Positions 36,919-47,033 of a stretch of 64,000 nt of DNA are shown piece after piece. The DNA is taken from the NCBI RefSeq assembly GCF_019925205.1, contig NC_083565.1, positions 33,322,241 to 33,386,240 on the forward strand, in the 5' to 3' direction. The notes beneath the pieces were generated by a model that saw nothing but the letters and a program-made list of their open reading frames with translations, searched no databases and had not been told where the DNA came from. The translations under genes were made by a program, and so were the position numbers. The DNA comes from Metopolophium dirhodum (taxonomy: Eukaryota > Arthropoda > Insecta > Hemiptera > Aphididae). How positions within the stretch are numbered: position 1 is the first letter of the stretch; every line of letters begins with the position of its first letter.

Positions 36919-37364
36919 TGTAAATGGTATATGAAGCCCGGGATTTGAAATTGTTTACTAAAAACAGTGAATTTCAAAATCAATTATAAATATCGATAAA
37001 ATTGTTAATAATCTTTGATAAAATCTTAAGTAATATCAAAAAAAAATTTTTTAGAATAGGTAACATTCAAAGTTATATTTAACTTTGAAAAAACAAATTT
37101 TAGTTCAAAGTTCAACAAAAAATAACAAGTCAAAAATATTGTTCATCTGTAGATTCATTGGTAATTTAATTTTCTTTTATCGTTTCATAGTCGCGTATCT
37201 TGACTATTATATTGGGACATGCAAATATTACGATTTTTCACGTATTGCTTGATCATAGGTAGAAAACTTATAATTAATGATTCAAAATAAATTAAATTAA
37301 TGTTTAAAACCTAATTCCAAACAAAAGGATAAAACAGTTATTTTTCAATGGTATAAAAATATTA

Positions 37365-37530
37365 AATGGTTGTCAAGAAGATGTCGCTCTGCTGTATAGT
37401 AGTTAACAAGGTGGTTACTGTATAATGGACAGTATTCATTTTGAATTCAATGATATCATATCATTGTTTACGAAAAACGATTCTGAGTGGAGACTGTTTG
37501 TCAGCGGGGACATTTAAAATTATATTTATA
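37365..37530 (+). repeat. Family alpha end fragment
   Basis: GATGTCGCTCTGCTGTA through ACGATTCTGAGTGGAGACTG; it matches the left ~160 bp of the family. Confidence 0.6.
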
Positions 37531-37559
37531 ATTTGTATAACTTATTATTAATACGGTTG

Positions 37560-38310
37560 TTTGCATCATGAACGTACCAATGATAGACTTCTGCGTGACA
37601 CTCACACACCGACCGACCTGTGTATTTGTGTGTATGTTGGTATAGTGATTCAGGAGAAGTGGAAGGGTTTACCGATCAAAACTCCGAGTGCTAGTGTGCA
37701 TTGGGTGTGTTGGTGTGTGCTTATAACTAAAGACGGATAGGTAACTCAAGTAAATATAAATGATTATAATTAAGATTTCAGATGGTTGATTTGTTGTATT
37801 ATACATACATTTGGGATAATGAATATTACAACAAGATATAGAAAATAAATAACAGCCACAAGGTATACATTGCGGACCTTTTGGCCCAACAATATATTAT
37901 AATATATAATAATAATAATTTAAAACTTACGAATTGTGGAGCGCAGGCTTGCTAGCTGGTTCTGCAGCAATAATAACAACGTTAAATTCACAAAATGTGA
38001 AAATATAAATGATAAAAATTGGTAGCGATTAGAGCACACCACACGGACTACAATAGAAATAATATAAGTGGCGATTAGCGCACACTAAAATTAATACAAT
38101 ACAAAAATAATGAAATTCGGCGTGGCGATTTGCGCACGCGTTGACGTAACTTTATGGACTGAGGACTGGGCGGCCGTGTTAAATTTGCATACCAGTGAAC
38201 CAGTATTACATAATACACGACAAAAATATAATACAAAAATAAGACATACAATAACGAATACGTTTTGTGTACTTGTGTGTGTGTGTGTGTCGGTCAGTCA
38301 CCTATGATAT
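37560..38310 (-). repeat. Inverted partner of the complex repeat at 3480-4430
   Basis: Reverse orientation carries TTTTGGCCCAAC, GAGCGCAGGCTTGCTAGCTGG and GGCGGCCGTG segments matching the first copy. A (TG)n microsatellite lies at 38272-38291. A 66-codon frame at 38110 falls inside and is not convincing as a gene. Confidence 0.55.
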
Positions 38311-38317
38311 TACCATG

Positions 38318-39065
38318 TATATTTGATGATATTATTGTGAATAAAGTAATTTATATATTAATATTTACGTGAAGCCTTGGTTTAAATTTTCAATCCTTAG
38401 CTATAAAAGTTGAACATTTAATACATTTTTAACTAAGAAACAATTATTAAATTTTAAATTTGATAAATTTTGTCAAAATTTTAACTTTAAATGCTTATAA
38501 AAAAAAATTGTGCCCATGTATTTTTAATATTTTTCAACTGCTATTGTAACAATATTTCAGAAGCCTTGCATTCAATTTTCCCGCTTTTTTACATGACAAA
38601 TAAAATTTTATTGATATTTATAGAAAAAAAACTAAAAAAATTGAAAACCGACAATGTCCGTAAACAGCTCAAAAAGAGTCAAATTATTTTCAAAATTTTA
38701 TATTGTATAAAAAATGCTAATACAAACATTCAGTGAAATTTTCGAGTATCTACAGTCATAAGTTTTTTAATTACAACAAAATAAGAAAATCATTACATGA
38801 GATATCGAGTGAATATCAAATATTGTAAAAATATAAATTTCAGACGCTCATATAAATTTAATTTGACTTTCTTGTAGACATTTTTTTTTTTGATAAAGGT
38901 AGACAAAGATATGAATAATCTTGTATTAAATTTCCAAATCTTAGATTTAAAAAGAAAAATTTTTATGAATTCTCAACTCAAAATAATTTGCTAATTTTCG
39001 TGATTTTTCAGTATTCTGTCAAGATTTGAACTTTAAATGTTTATTAATAAAAACTGTGACTAAGG
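38318..39065 (+). repeat. Family alpha repeat, internal part
   Basis: Matches 9866-10400 closely (AACTTTAAATGCTTATAAAA, CAGCTCAAAAAGAGTCAAA). It runs into a fragment related to the hAT element of intron 8. Confidence 0.65.
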
Positions 39066-39240
39066 ATTCAATTATGAAATTTGAAAGTGCTTTTTTTGCT
39101 TTTTTCGGAGATATTCAAAAAAATGCTTATTTCCAATTTTTCTGATTATTTTTGCTTTTTTGATCAGTTTTTTTACTTTTTTATGGTTTGTAAGTTGTTT
39201 TTGATGGAATTAAAATTAAATAATTTAATGTAATAATAGG
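39066..39240 (+). repeat. Fragment related to the 11769-12337 hAT element
   Basis: ATGAAATTTGAAAGTGCTTTTT and following T-rich sequence match 11877-12070. It is cut off where the 210-bp direct repeat begins. Confidence 0.55.
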
Positions 39241-39255
39241 TGCGTTGTCCTAGCA

Positions 39256-39580
39256 CCCATAAATCGACAAACCCCCCCTTACGTATCTCATTGTTTTATA
39301 CCCGATTTGCACCCATTTGTACCCTCCATAAAAAAATGTTAACCCCCTCCCTCTTACGCAAAACCAAATCCCCCGTCCGAGTGCTGTAACAACGTCGTAC
39401 TGGCACACAGCGTCTTTATTGGATACGCAGTGCTTGGTGTTTTTCAAACTCATTAAAGTTCAGTTCCAGACAAATTAAAGTTAAGTTCCATATAAGTTTT
39501 ATTAAAGTTAACTTCTAGAGAAGTTAAAGTTAAGTTCCAAAAAAGTTTTTTCTGTTTAAGTTAAGTTCCATATATGTCCG
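39256..39580 (+). repeat. Left copy of ~210-bp direct repeat followed by AAGTTAAGTTCC minisatellite
   Basis: 39256-39470 (from CCCATAAATCGACAAACC to the first AAGTTCAGTTCC) is repeated nearly identically at 53350-53560. It is followed by irregular units of the type AAAGTTAAGTTCCATATAAG. The same minisatellite precedes the right copy, so the LINE and Gypsy elements sit within one interrupted array. Confidence 0.8.
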
Positions 39581-40052
39581 TAGAAAATATAAAATATAAA
39601 ATAAAATCCGTCCAACTACGGCTACGAAATCGCGAAAACAGTGTTCCGAAATCCGCCGAACGACGCTGAAAAATTTTTTGTCCGAAAACTTTGTCCGATC
39701 TTCGCGTTTGATGCCTTAAAGTCTTCAGCTGCACGCAACTAAGCGAAAAAGACTTCGCGCGTGCACTCAGCGGGTCCGTAACTGCCCTGATCCGCGACGG
39801 AACCACGATAAAGCACTACCATGTTACGCAGGCGCTAAAGTGTGTGCCGAATCAGCCGCTCACGAACGCGACCACCAAAAATCGCTCGCGCAGCTGTTGT
39901 CTAGTAACCAAACAGAGCGATTAAGAGTTCGCTTGTTCGTTTCGCCTAAGAACTCAGTGCGCCAGACCGATACAAGTGAACTTAAAAACCGTTCTACAAA
40001 AGCCGACCTCCAGATCCAACCAAACGGCCCACGACTAGGTACATGACCTAGT

Positions 40053-40640
40053 TTGGTCAGTCTCGTCGAGGATGTCTGTCGAAAGTCGTCAAGGCACTTG
40101 AACAAGTCTGCAACGCCCTGCAACTCCTCTCCAGAGAGCGATACTTGGCACCCGTCGTCCAGAAACCCAACAAGAAAGACGCCACCACCAGAACAGAGCC
40201 CGATCCACCGATCAACCAGAAAACAAAACTTTCACCGAATAAAGGCAACAAACAGCAACAACCGAAGAAAAAGAACACGAAAACGAAGCTTCATGACAGG
40301 ACCCCTGCACGCAATGCTCCATCGCAGAAAACGCCAGCCCAGTCCATTGAGCTACCCGCACCGACTGAAACGGAGCCCATCGAAGAAAAATAAGATCCGT
40401 AGAGGCCCGCGAGGAAAGCCAACACCCACAGAACGCAACCCGCCAGGAAAGCCCGCCCTCGACCAGTAGCCGTGCTCGTCAAGGTCCTCGAAGGTCGGAC
40501 CTACGCTGACACACTGCACGAAGTCAGGGGCACCGACATCAACTTCGAGGGCATGGGAACACACGTGACGTCGATGACGTGATACCAGTGCTTGCGCAGC
40601 TCGCAGGAAAGCCATCGCCGAGATGAACGCCTCTACCAAC
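40053..40640 (+). pseudogene. LINE ORF1 (gag-like) remnant
   Basis: The frame from about 40082 starts with a leucine-rich helical segment (ALEQVCNALQLLSRERYLAP) and a Lys/Pro/Thr-rich linker, then stops. A second frame near 40465-40580 carries VLVKVLEGRTYADTLHEVRG, typical of R1-type ORF1 before the zinc knuckles. The knuckles are deleted: the sequence passes straight to the ORF1 C-terminal tail near 40600. Confidence 0.6.
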
Positions 40641-40645
40641 CGAAG

Positions 40646-43600
40646 ATGATCACGTTCCTTCAGATAAACCTCCACTGGAGCTCCACAGCACAGAGTCTGC
40701 TCCAGCAGACCGCCGCTGTTAACGACGCTCAAGTACTTCTTGTATCGGAATACAACTGGAGCCCTGCACAGTGCACACGGCGTCAGATGGGTAGTCAGCG
40801 ATGACCTTTCCTGCGCAGTCGCTCTCACGGCGTCGGCTGACTTCACCCCCGGGTCGACGGGGTCCGGTCGAGGTTATGCATGGATCCAGACTCAAGGCCT
40901 CAGGATATATAGCTGTTACACCTCCCGGGACGATTCCGAAGCAAACTTCCAAGCCTTACTCTCGGATATCCAAGGTTCCGTCCGCTCAGCCGACCCACAG
41001 TTTGCCATAGTGGTAGGAGGCGACTTCAACGCCTGGTCTCAAGAGTGGGGGTCAGCTCGGAATGACGAAAGAGGCGACCGACTGGCAGACCTGGCAGCCA
41101 GCCTGGATCTTCTCGTCGCTAACGTAGGCACCACTCCCACCTACTGCAGAGTAAACGCCGAATCAGTAATCGACATTACATTCTCCCGCCTCATCGCGCC
41201 GGGGGCTATTCACGATTGGTGTATTCCGCCAGTGACCATCGCTACGTCGCGTTCACCCTAGATAGGGCAATGGAAGTGGAAGACATCAGTGGCCCCGTCC
41301 CCAGAGGCTGGTCCTACCGTCAACTAAACCCCGGTGCCTTAGCTGCATATCTCGCCACTACCGCGCCACTACCTCTAGGTATTTGATAAGCAAGTCGGCT
41401 GCCTCTGATGCGGTGGTTTCGCCGCGTACGATGGGTTCAGCGGTAGTGGCGAGATATGCAGCTAAGGCACCGGGGTTTAGTTGACGGTAGGACCAGCCTC
41501 TGGGGACGGGGCCACTGATGTCTTCCACTTCCATTGCCCTATCTAGGGTGAACGCGACTTGACCACCCTCTGCAGCTCGACCATCAAGCTGCGCTGAGCG
41601 CAACAACGGTCCTCGCGCAGGCACGACCTCCAAGACACCGTAGACGCCCACTGCGAGGCTTACACCTCAAAACGGAAGGAGCTCCGCAACGCCATCCGGG
41701 ACGTGCAGTCCAATAGCTGGGCAGAGCTTTGCAAAGCCGTCGATGACGACCCTTGGGGACTTCCCTACAAGGTGGTCACCAAGAAGATAGGCCGAAGTCG
41801 TCCAGGGATCGAAGCACGTTGCAGAGAAGCAGCCATAGCCGATCACCTGTTCCCGGATCCCCGCCAACAGTCTGGGTCCACGAAACACAAGGCCACGAGT
41901 TTACCATGGTCGAAATCCTCACGGCCTGCAAAAGACTACCAGCGGATAAGGCTACGGGGCCCGACGGCATACCCAACGAGGTCCTACTTCACGTATCGCG
42001 ACTCCGTCCTCAGGTTTTACTAAAAACCTTCAACGCGTGCCTGGCCCGCAGAGAGTTTCCAGCACGTTGGAAGATGGCGAGACTGGTGCTCTTCCACAAA
42101 CGATCCGGCAAGCCAATAGACGAACCATCGAGCTTCAGGCCCCTGTGCATGCTCGAATCGGCCGGCAAGCTGTTAGAGCGCCTGGTGCTCGGCAGGCTCA
42201 ACCAACATATCGTCGACACAGGTCAGCGGTCCAAAAACCAGTACGGCTTCCGCAACGGCAGGTTGACGGTCGACGCAATCGAGCGAGTGCTCCAAGCCGC
42301 TCACGGTGCAGCCATGCTCGTCGTCCAGCATCGGGACATATGCGTGGCTGTCTTGCTAGACGGGAAAAACGAGTTTAACACCGCGCCATGGAGGAAAATC
42401 GATGCCGCGTTACGAGCAAGTCAGATCCCCACATATCTGAACAACACCATACGATCGTACTTTGACGGTAGAAACTCCAGGTCGGCCAGTCGCTGCTCAG
42501 CAGGAACGTCACGCGCGGCGTCCCCCAGGGCTTGGTTCTCGGACCAGTCCTGTGAAACGTCTTCTACGACAAACTGCTATGGAGACTCCTGGATCTGGAG
42601 ACACCGTCGGGCGTCCAACTGGTGGCCTTCGCCGACGACGTGTGCGTCCTAGGCATTGCCCGCAACGGAAAGCTAGCAGCAACCTTACTCAATCCAGTGC
42701 TGGAAAAGGTTTCAGACTGGATGACGAGCATCGGACTGAAGCTAGCCCATGCTAAAACTGAGGCCGTTGTCCTAACGTGGAAGAACATTTACGTCGACCC
42801 GGAGCTGTTCGTAGAAGGTCACGCGATCCCAATCAAACCATCCATGCGGTACCTCGGCGTAAAAAAACACGAAACACGTTCATCAGGCTTCCCTCAAGGC
42901 TTCTCAATCAGCGCTCGCCATAGGCAGGCTTATGCCCAACATCGGTGGGCCATCTCAAAGCAAGAGAGCGTTACTCGGGTCGGTCGCAAACAGTAAGATG
43001 CTATACGCCTCCCCTGTCTGGGCCGTCCGAGGGACTAAACTGCGAAAATCGCCTCGCCATGGCCAGGTCTCAGAGGACCACCGCCCTCCGCACCATAAGA
43101 GGCTACAGGACGATATCCGCCGACGCGTCATCAGGACTGTCGTCTATGCTGCCGGCAGACCTCCTCACCCACGAACGGGCCAGAGTGAAGGATCGGCTAG
43201 CGGAGCAACTAGGACCGAAGACAACGGCCGCGACCAAAGCCGAGGAGAGGAAAATATCCATAAACTCCTGGCAAGCGAGATGGGACCGGTCAGCAGCCAC
43301 TCCGGAGGCCGTCGGACGCAGATGGACGCACCAGTTGCTGCCCGACATCGGCCGGTGGCTAGCGAAACCAAAAATGAGCCTCACCTTTGGCTAACGCAGG
43401 CACTCTCCGGACACTCTCCGGAGCTACCTGCACAGATTCAAGCGGGCTGACGACAGGTACTGTGCTTACTGCATAGATCCCAACGACACGGCGGAACACA
43501 CGTTGTTCGTGTGTCTGAGATGGATAGACAACCGCTCTCAGATGGTCGAGATCCTCCGGAGACCCCCCGTCGCAGAAGACGTCGAGGAACTGCTGTTCTT

Positions 43601-43663
43601 CCCTGATCAGACGCACTACCCGACGACCCACCATCTCAGACCAGGCTTCTCGCTCAGTCAGTG
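40646..43663 (+). pseudogene. LINE ORF2: endonuclease, reverse transcriptase, zinc finger
   Basis: It starts with MITFLQINLH at 40646. The AP-endonuclease-like domain includes VVGGDFNAWSQEWGS and, in another frame, SDHRYVAFTLDR (about 41230-41265). Reverse transcriptase motifs follow: KATGPDGIP, FRPLCMLESAGKLLERLV, QYGFRNGR and FADDVCVLG (42628-42654). The C-terminal finger is CAYC...TAEHTLFVC near 43460-43515. Frame changes occur near 40750, 41215, 41880 and 42480, with in-frame TGA codons near 41590 and 42552. A 119-bp perfect inverted duplication interrupts the linker between endonuclease and reverse transcriptase. Not functional. Confidence 0.82.
41246..41558. repeat. Perfect 119-bp inverted repeat inside LINE ORF2
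   Basis: Arms 41246-41364 and 41440-41558 are identical in reverse complement over 119 bases, with a 75-bp loop. The loop, read on the minus strand, continues the ORF2 protein (IVRGETTASEAADLLIKYLE). So an inverted copy of arm plus downstream sequence replaced the normal downstream sequence. The left switch point shows GCCACTACC microhomology. Confidence 0.93.
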
Positions 43664-44092
43664 ATAAACCAAAAGGAGCTCATCGCCATGATCGAGACAA
43701 TCATGTCGTCGAAAGAATGTGACGAGAGGGAAGACTAGGCCAACGGCTAACCAGCCACCCGGCCTCCCGGAACGCAAGATGAAGAACGTGACGGCCTCAC
43801 TCTCCATTCGATTCGCGAAATGCGAAACGTCGGAAGTGTCACCGACCACGTTCTTCATCCCCTCACTTGTGACACTAAGGGAGGGACGGCGATCACAGCA
43901 TCGCAGGACTTCCAGGACAGAAGAATGCGATTACCAGGGCGGCGGACTTAGGTCGGCCCGAGAAGCGGACAAAGGAACGAGACATCCAGAGCGTCTGACT
44001 CCGGTCGGCTCATGAAACCGACATTATTAATTATGCTTAAAATGTTCAAATGTATTATGTAATTGACCAATGCGAGGGGGGTAAGTCGGGGG

Positions 44093-44253
44093 ACTGTCAG
44101 ACCATCGAGCAGAACCTCTGTTAATCTTTAAGTCTAATTATTTAAATCTAAGTATTCTGTACAACTGATTATATTAATAAAGTATTAGTGATAACTCATA
44201 CACCACGTATTTCTTATTAGCAAACAAACGCGATTTTGGAGACGTCCATAACA
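44093..44253 (+). repeat. 5' LTR, R-U5 part only
   Basis: Matches 52856-53017. Sequence identity starts only ~6 bases before the predicted transcription start (TCAG at 44097-44100). Upstream is LINE sequence, so U3 is absent. AATAAA lies near 44176-44181. Confidence 0.9.
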
Positions 44254-44257
44254 TTTT

Positions 44258-44275
44258 TGGTGGCAGCGGTGGGAT
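44258..44275 (+). other. Primer-binding site, tRNA-Leu type
   Basis: TGGTGGCAGCGGTGGGAT, four bases after the LTR end, is complementary to the CCA-bearing 3' end of a eukaryotic tRNA-Leu (ending ...ATCCCACCGCTGCCA plus CCA), as recalled. Confidence 0.75.
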
Positions 44276-45581
44276 CCGTAGATTCCAGTTCGGTAAACAA
44301 TAAGTTAGTAAATGTTGTGTGATTTCGAGTTAAAGTAAATCTATGCTTTTAATATAATTAAGTGAAGAAGAAAATCTGAAGAAGAAAATCTAAAGAAGAA
44401 AATCTGAAGAAGAAAATCCGAAGTGTCCAGAAAATCCAAAACATCGAGGTGTACAGGAACTCTAGTGTATAAGACAATGAGAGGAAACACGCAGTAGCGC
44501 CGCCCGAACGAATGGTTAGTAGCGCACGCACGCACGCGAACGCGATCCCGTAATACGAGCATTAACGCCGCCGCGTCCGTTGTACGTGTTACCGCTGAAA
44601 TCGAAGGTCAATTTATTGACACACACAAAAACGACTTATAATATATCATAATGCACGCGCCGCCGCCGCCGTGTCGATAGTGCCGCCGAATCAGACGACA
44701 TTCACTTACGCACGCACGCATCCGCCGTGCGTACTAACGAAACCGAACGTCTGTGCTGCCGCCGTGTGTATAAATACATATATATTATAATATAGTGACG
44801 GCAGAATATAGTCGCCGTAACGTCGTGTTTGTAAACAAATACTGCCGTCTAGTAGTATCAAGCAGTGTGGGCCGCCGCCGTCGTATTACGTATATATAAT
44901 ATATATATATCGTATTATCATATACGTTAATATTACGCGCGCTCTCAGTTTTCGTCAATATTTCGCACAGGTCGTCGCTATAGTAGTATATATTATTTAT
45001 ATAAATATACTACACGAGTGCGCCGTGTTCATTGACACGTGAAATAAAATTATACTATACTAGTATTATCATAGAAACCCACTACAGGGTGTAGTGGTCC
45101 CGCGCCAGCAGTTTCGGGGCTAGCGAACTTCGATTCCACAAGCGCAGTCGAAGAGGAAAGTCGTCGTTAACAGTCAAGAAATTCGATTCAAGCCAAGCCG
45201 AAAACCCGTGCAGACCATCCAGAGCATCCCGTAGAAGTAAAAAAAAATCAGTAAATATAAAAAAAAAATCATGGCAAGGATCATTGTAATTGCGATACTG
45301 TGAGTAAAAATAAACAAATTTATATTTAAAAAGAAAAAAAAAAACTGTAACCGTATTTTGATTAAATGATAGGTCATCAGTACTGCACTCCGTATTAACT
45401 GATAAGTACGTTTTCTTTATTTTTTTTTTAAATGTATGATTCAGAATCATAAATCCGTAGTATTGTATTAATATAATATTAATATCGTAGTTAACCTTAG
45501 CAGTGTTGTATAATTGAATGTAAATACACACACTTATGCATGTCAATTTAGCAATTTATTAAGTATCAGTCAAGTAGCTAA
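44276..45581 (+). other. Retroelement leader with GAAGAAGAAAATCT tandem repeats
   Basis: Untranslated leader of about 1.3 kb. 44363-44421 holds four to five purine-rich units of GAAGAAGAAAATCT. 44480-44900 is rich in CGCCGC and ACGC(A/G) words in an otherwise AT-rich locus. (TA)n runs lie near 44890-44910. No coding region. Confidence 0.6.
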
Positions 45582-47033
45582 GTAGTTAATGAGGGGAAAA
45601 GCGAAAACGATTCGGATAGGTCAACCCCAAATTCAGATAACGAATCGAGTAATCCAATAGTACCGCCAAGTCCTACCCCTTGTGTAAGTTTACTAATACG
45701 ATTCTCAAATCCAGAAAATCTGACATCCGAACGTTCTATTGGGAATATCAGTACTGATAACATCTTCATCAGAACTGGCGTATTAATAGACCATAATTCA
45801 GAGTTAATACATAACGTCTCAGTAACTTTGGGGGAAGTAGATACCGTTTTGGGGGAAACAGAATATCGACTCAACCTTAATATCCTAGACGAATCCATTG
45901 AAGATAATCTTTTAGATCAAAATATAACATCCCCTCCTCTTTACTCTAGTGACCAAACCATGAACCCAGGTACTCAGGAAACAGCTCAAACACAGGGTGG
46001 TACCGGTAATGACCAGCAAAGCGACATGGTAAATTCTGAAGGACCATCAAATGCAGACACTCAAACGATAACAAATCCTCAAGTAATCGAAGAAAATCCA
46101 GATCCATCCGGTGTACGATATTCATTCGGATCAAGAGGAGAGACAATAGGACTGGAGGCCGCTCTAAAACTCTTGCCAGGCTCGTTCAGTAGAGACAAGC
46201 AGGGGGAATTGGAGATATTCTTGGAAAAATGCGAGTTTGCGTTAGCATGCGCACATGACCATGTACAGGCTCGACTTCTCCAAGGTATCCAAGTTAGACT
46301 GACAGGGAAAGCCCGTCAGGCAGTCAAGTTTAAGGAAATAAGACATTCGACTGAACTAAAGGAAGCGTTGAAATCTGCATTGGAACCGCAGAGGACGACC
46401 ACTTACCTATTCTCAGAATTGTATTCAACCAGAAAGAAAATCGGAGAAGACGTAACTAACTACGCAAATAGGATTGAGCAACTCCAAACACTTATCATAG
46501 AGCAAGAGACGAGTGGGCACAGTTGGAAGGTAGCTCAAGCGCTAGGAGCAAGTATCAAGAGGCAAAGCATTCAAGTATTCGTAGAGGGACTAGGACCTCT
46601 AAAAGACTTCATCAAGGTCAGGAATCCGTTTTTTTTAGACAAGGCCATACAAGCAGCAAGGGAAGAAGAACGGGTCAGAAACTAACAAGAAGCGATATAG
46701 AAACTATATGCAGCGCCACACCAACCCACGAAGAAACCCACTTGTTTTCACTGTAATAAAGTTTGTAATATGGCAAAGGATCGCAGGAGCAAACCGACAA
46801 CGACAAACTCAAGACCTTCTTCCACAACGGCACAAATTAGAAGCATTGAATGCAACAATTGTAAAAAGCCAGGACACCTGTTGAAAGATTGTCGTAAAAG
46901 GAATTATATAAACTCCAAAAAGGAAGGCAACCAGCAGGAAAACCAGCAGCAACCGGCCGCAAGCGGTGGGTGCCCGGTGAGCGAGTTAAAAAACACTGGC
47001 AACGCCAAATCCTCTACTTCAAAGCAGAATTAG
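45582..47033 (+). pseudogene. gag of the Gypsy element
   Basis: One frame is open from 45582 to 46685; the first ATG is at 45960, so either the start was lost or translation begins there. The capsid-like region at about 46150-46680 has the helical, Glu/Lys-rich composition of errantivirus gag. In-frame TAA (46683-46685) and TAG (46698-46700) interrupt it. In the same frame follow an incomplete first zinc knuckle (CFHCNKVC) and a complete CCHC knuckle (CNNCKKPGHLLKDC at 46852-46893). The frame ends at 47033, overlapping pol in the -1 frame, which fits programmed -1 frameshifting (known for this group). Confidence 0.85.

Larger units (their letters stand above)
39590..44092 (+). mobile_element. 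R1-clade-like non-LTR retrotransposon (LINE), decayed
   Basis: A GC-richer block with remnants of ORF1 and of ORF2 (endonuclease, reverse transcriptase, C-terminal CCHC-type zinc finger) in the order expected of R1-type LINEs. The 5' boundary is approximate (minisatellite ends near 39585). The 3' UTR is about 430 bp; there is no poly(A) tail, and it joins the truncated Gypsy LTR directly at 44092/44093. At least five frameshifts and two stops make it inactive. Confidence 0.82.

Noticed and set aside
39440..39580. Minisatellite considered as an LTR of the flanked elements
   Set aside because: The Gypsy LTRs are defined independently (primer site, polypurine tract, TG...CA ends), and the array extends outside them.
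40053..40469. Arg/Lys/Ser-rich 138-codon frame
   Set aside because: Shadow frame across the decayed LINE ORF1; its composition follows the GC-rich codons of the true frame.
43103..43858. Several minus-strand frames of 66-93 codons
   Set aside because: Antisense shadows of LINE ORF2 and its 3' UTR.
44363..44421. GAAGAAGAAAATCT units considered as a CRISPR-like or satellite array
   Set aside because: Only four to five short units without spacers; better seen as a purine-rich repeat in the retroelement leader.
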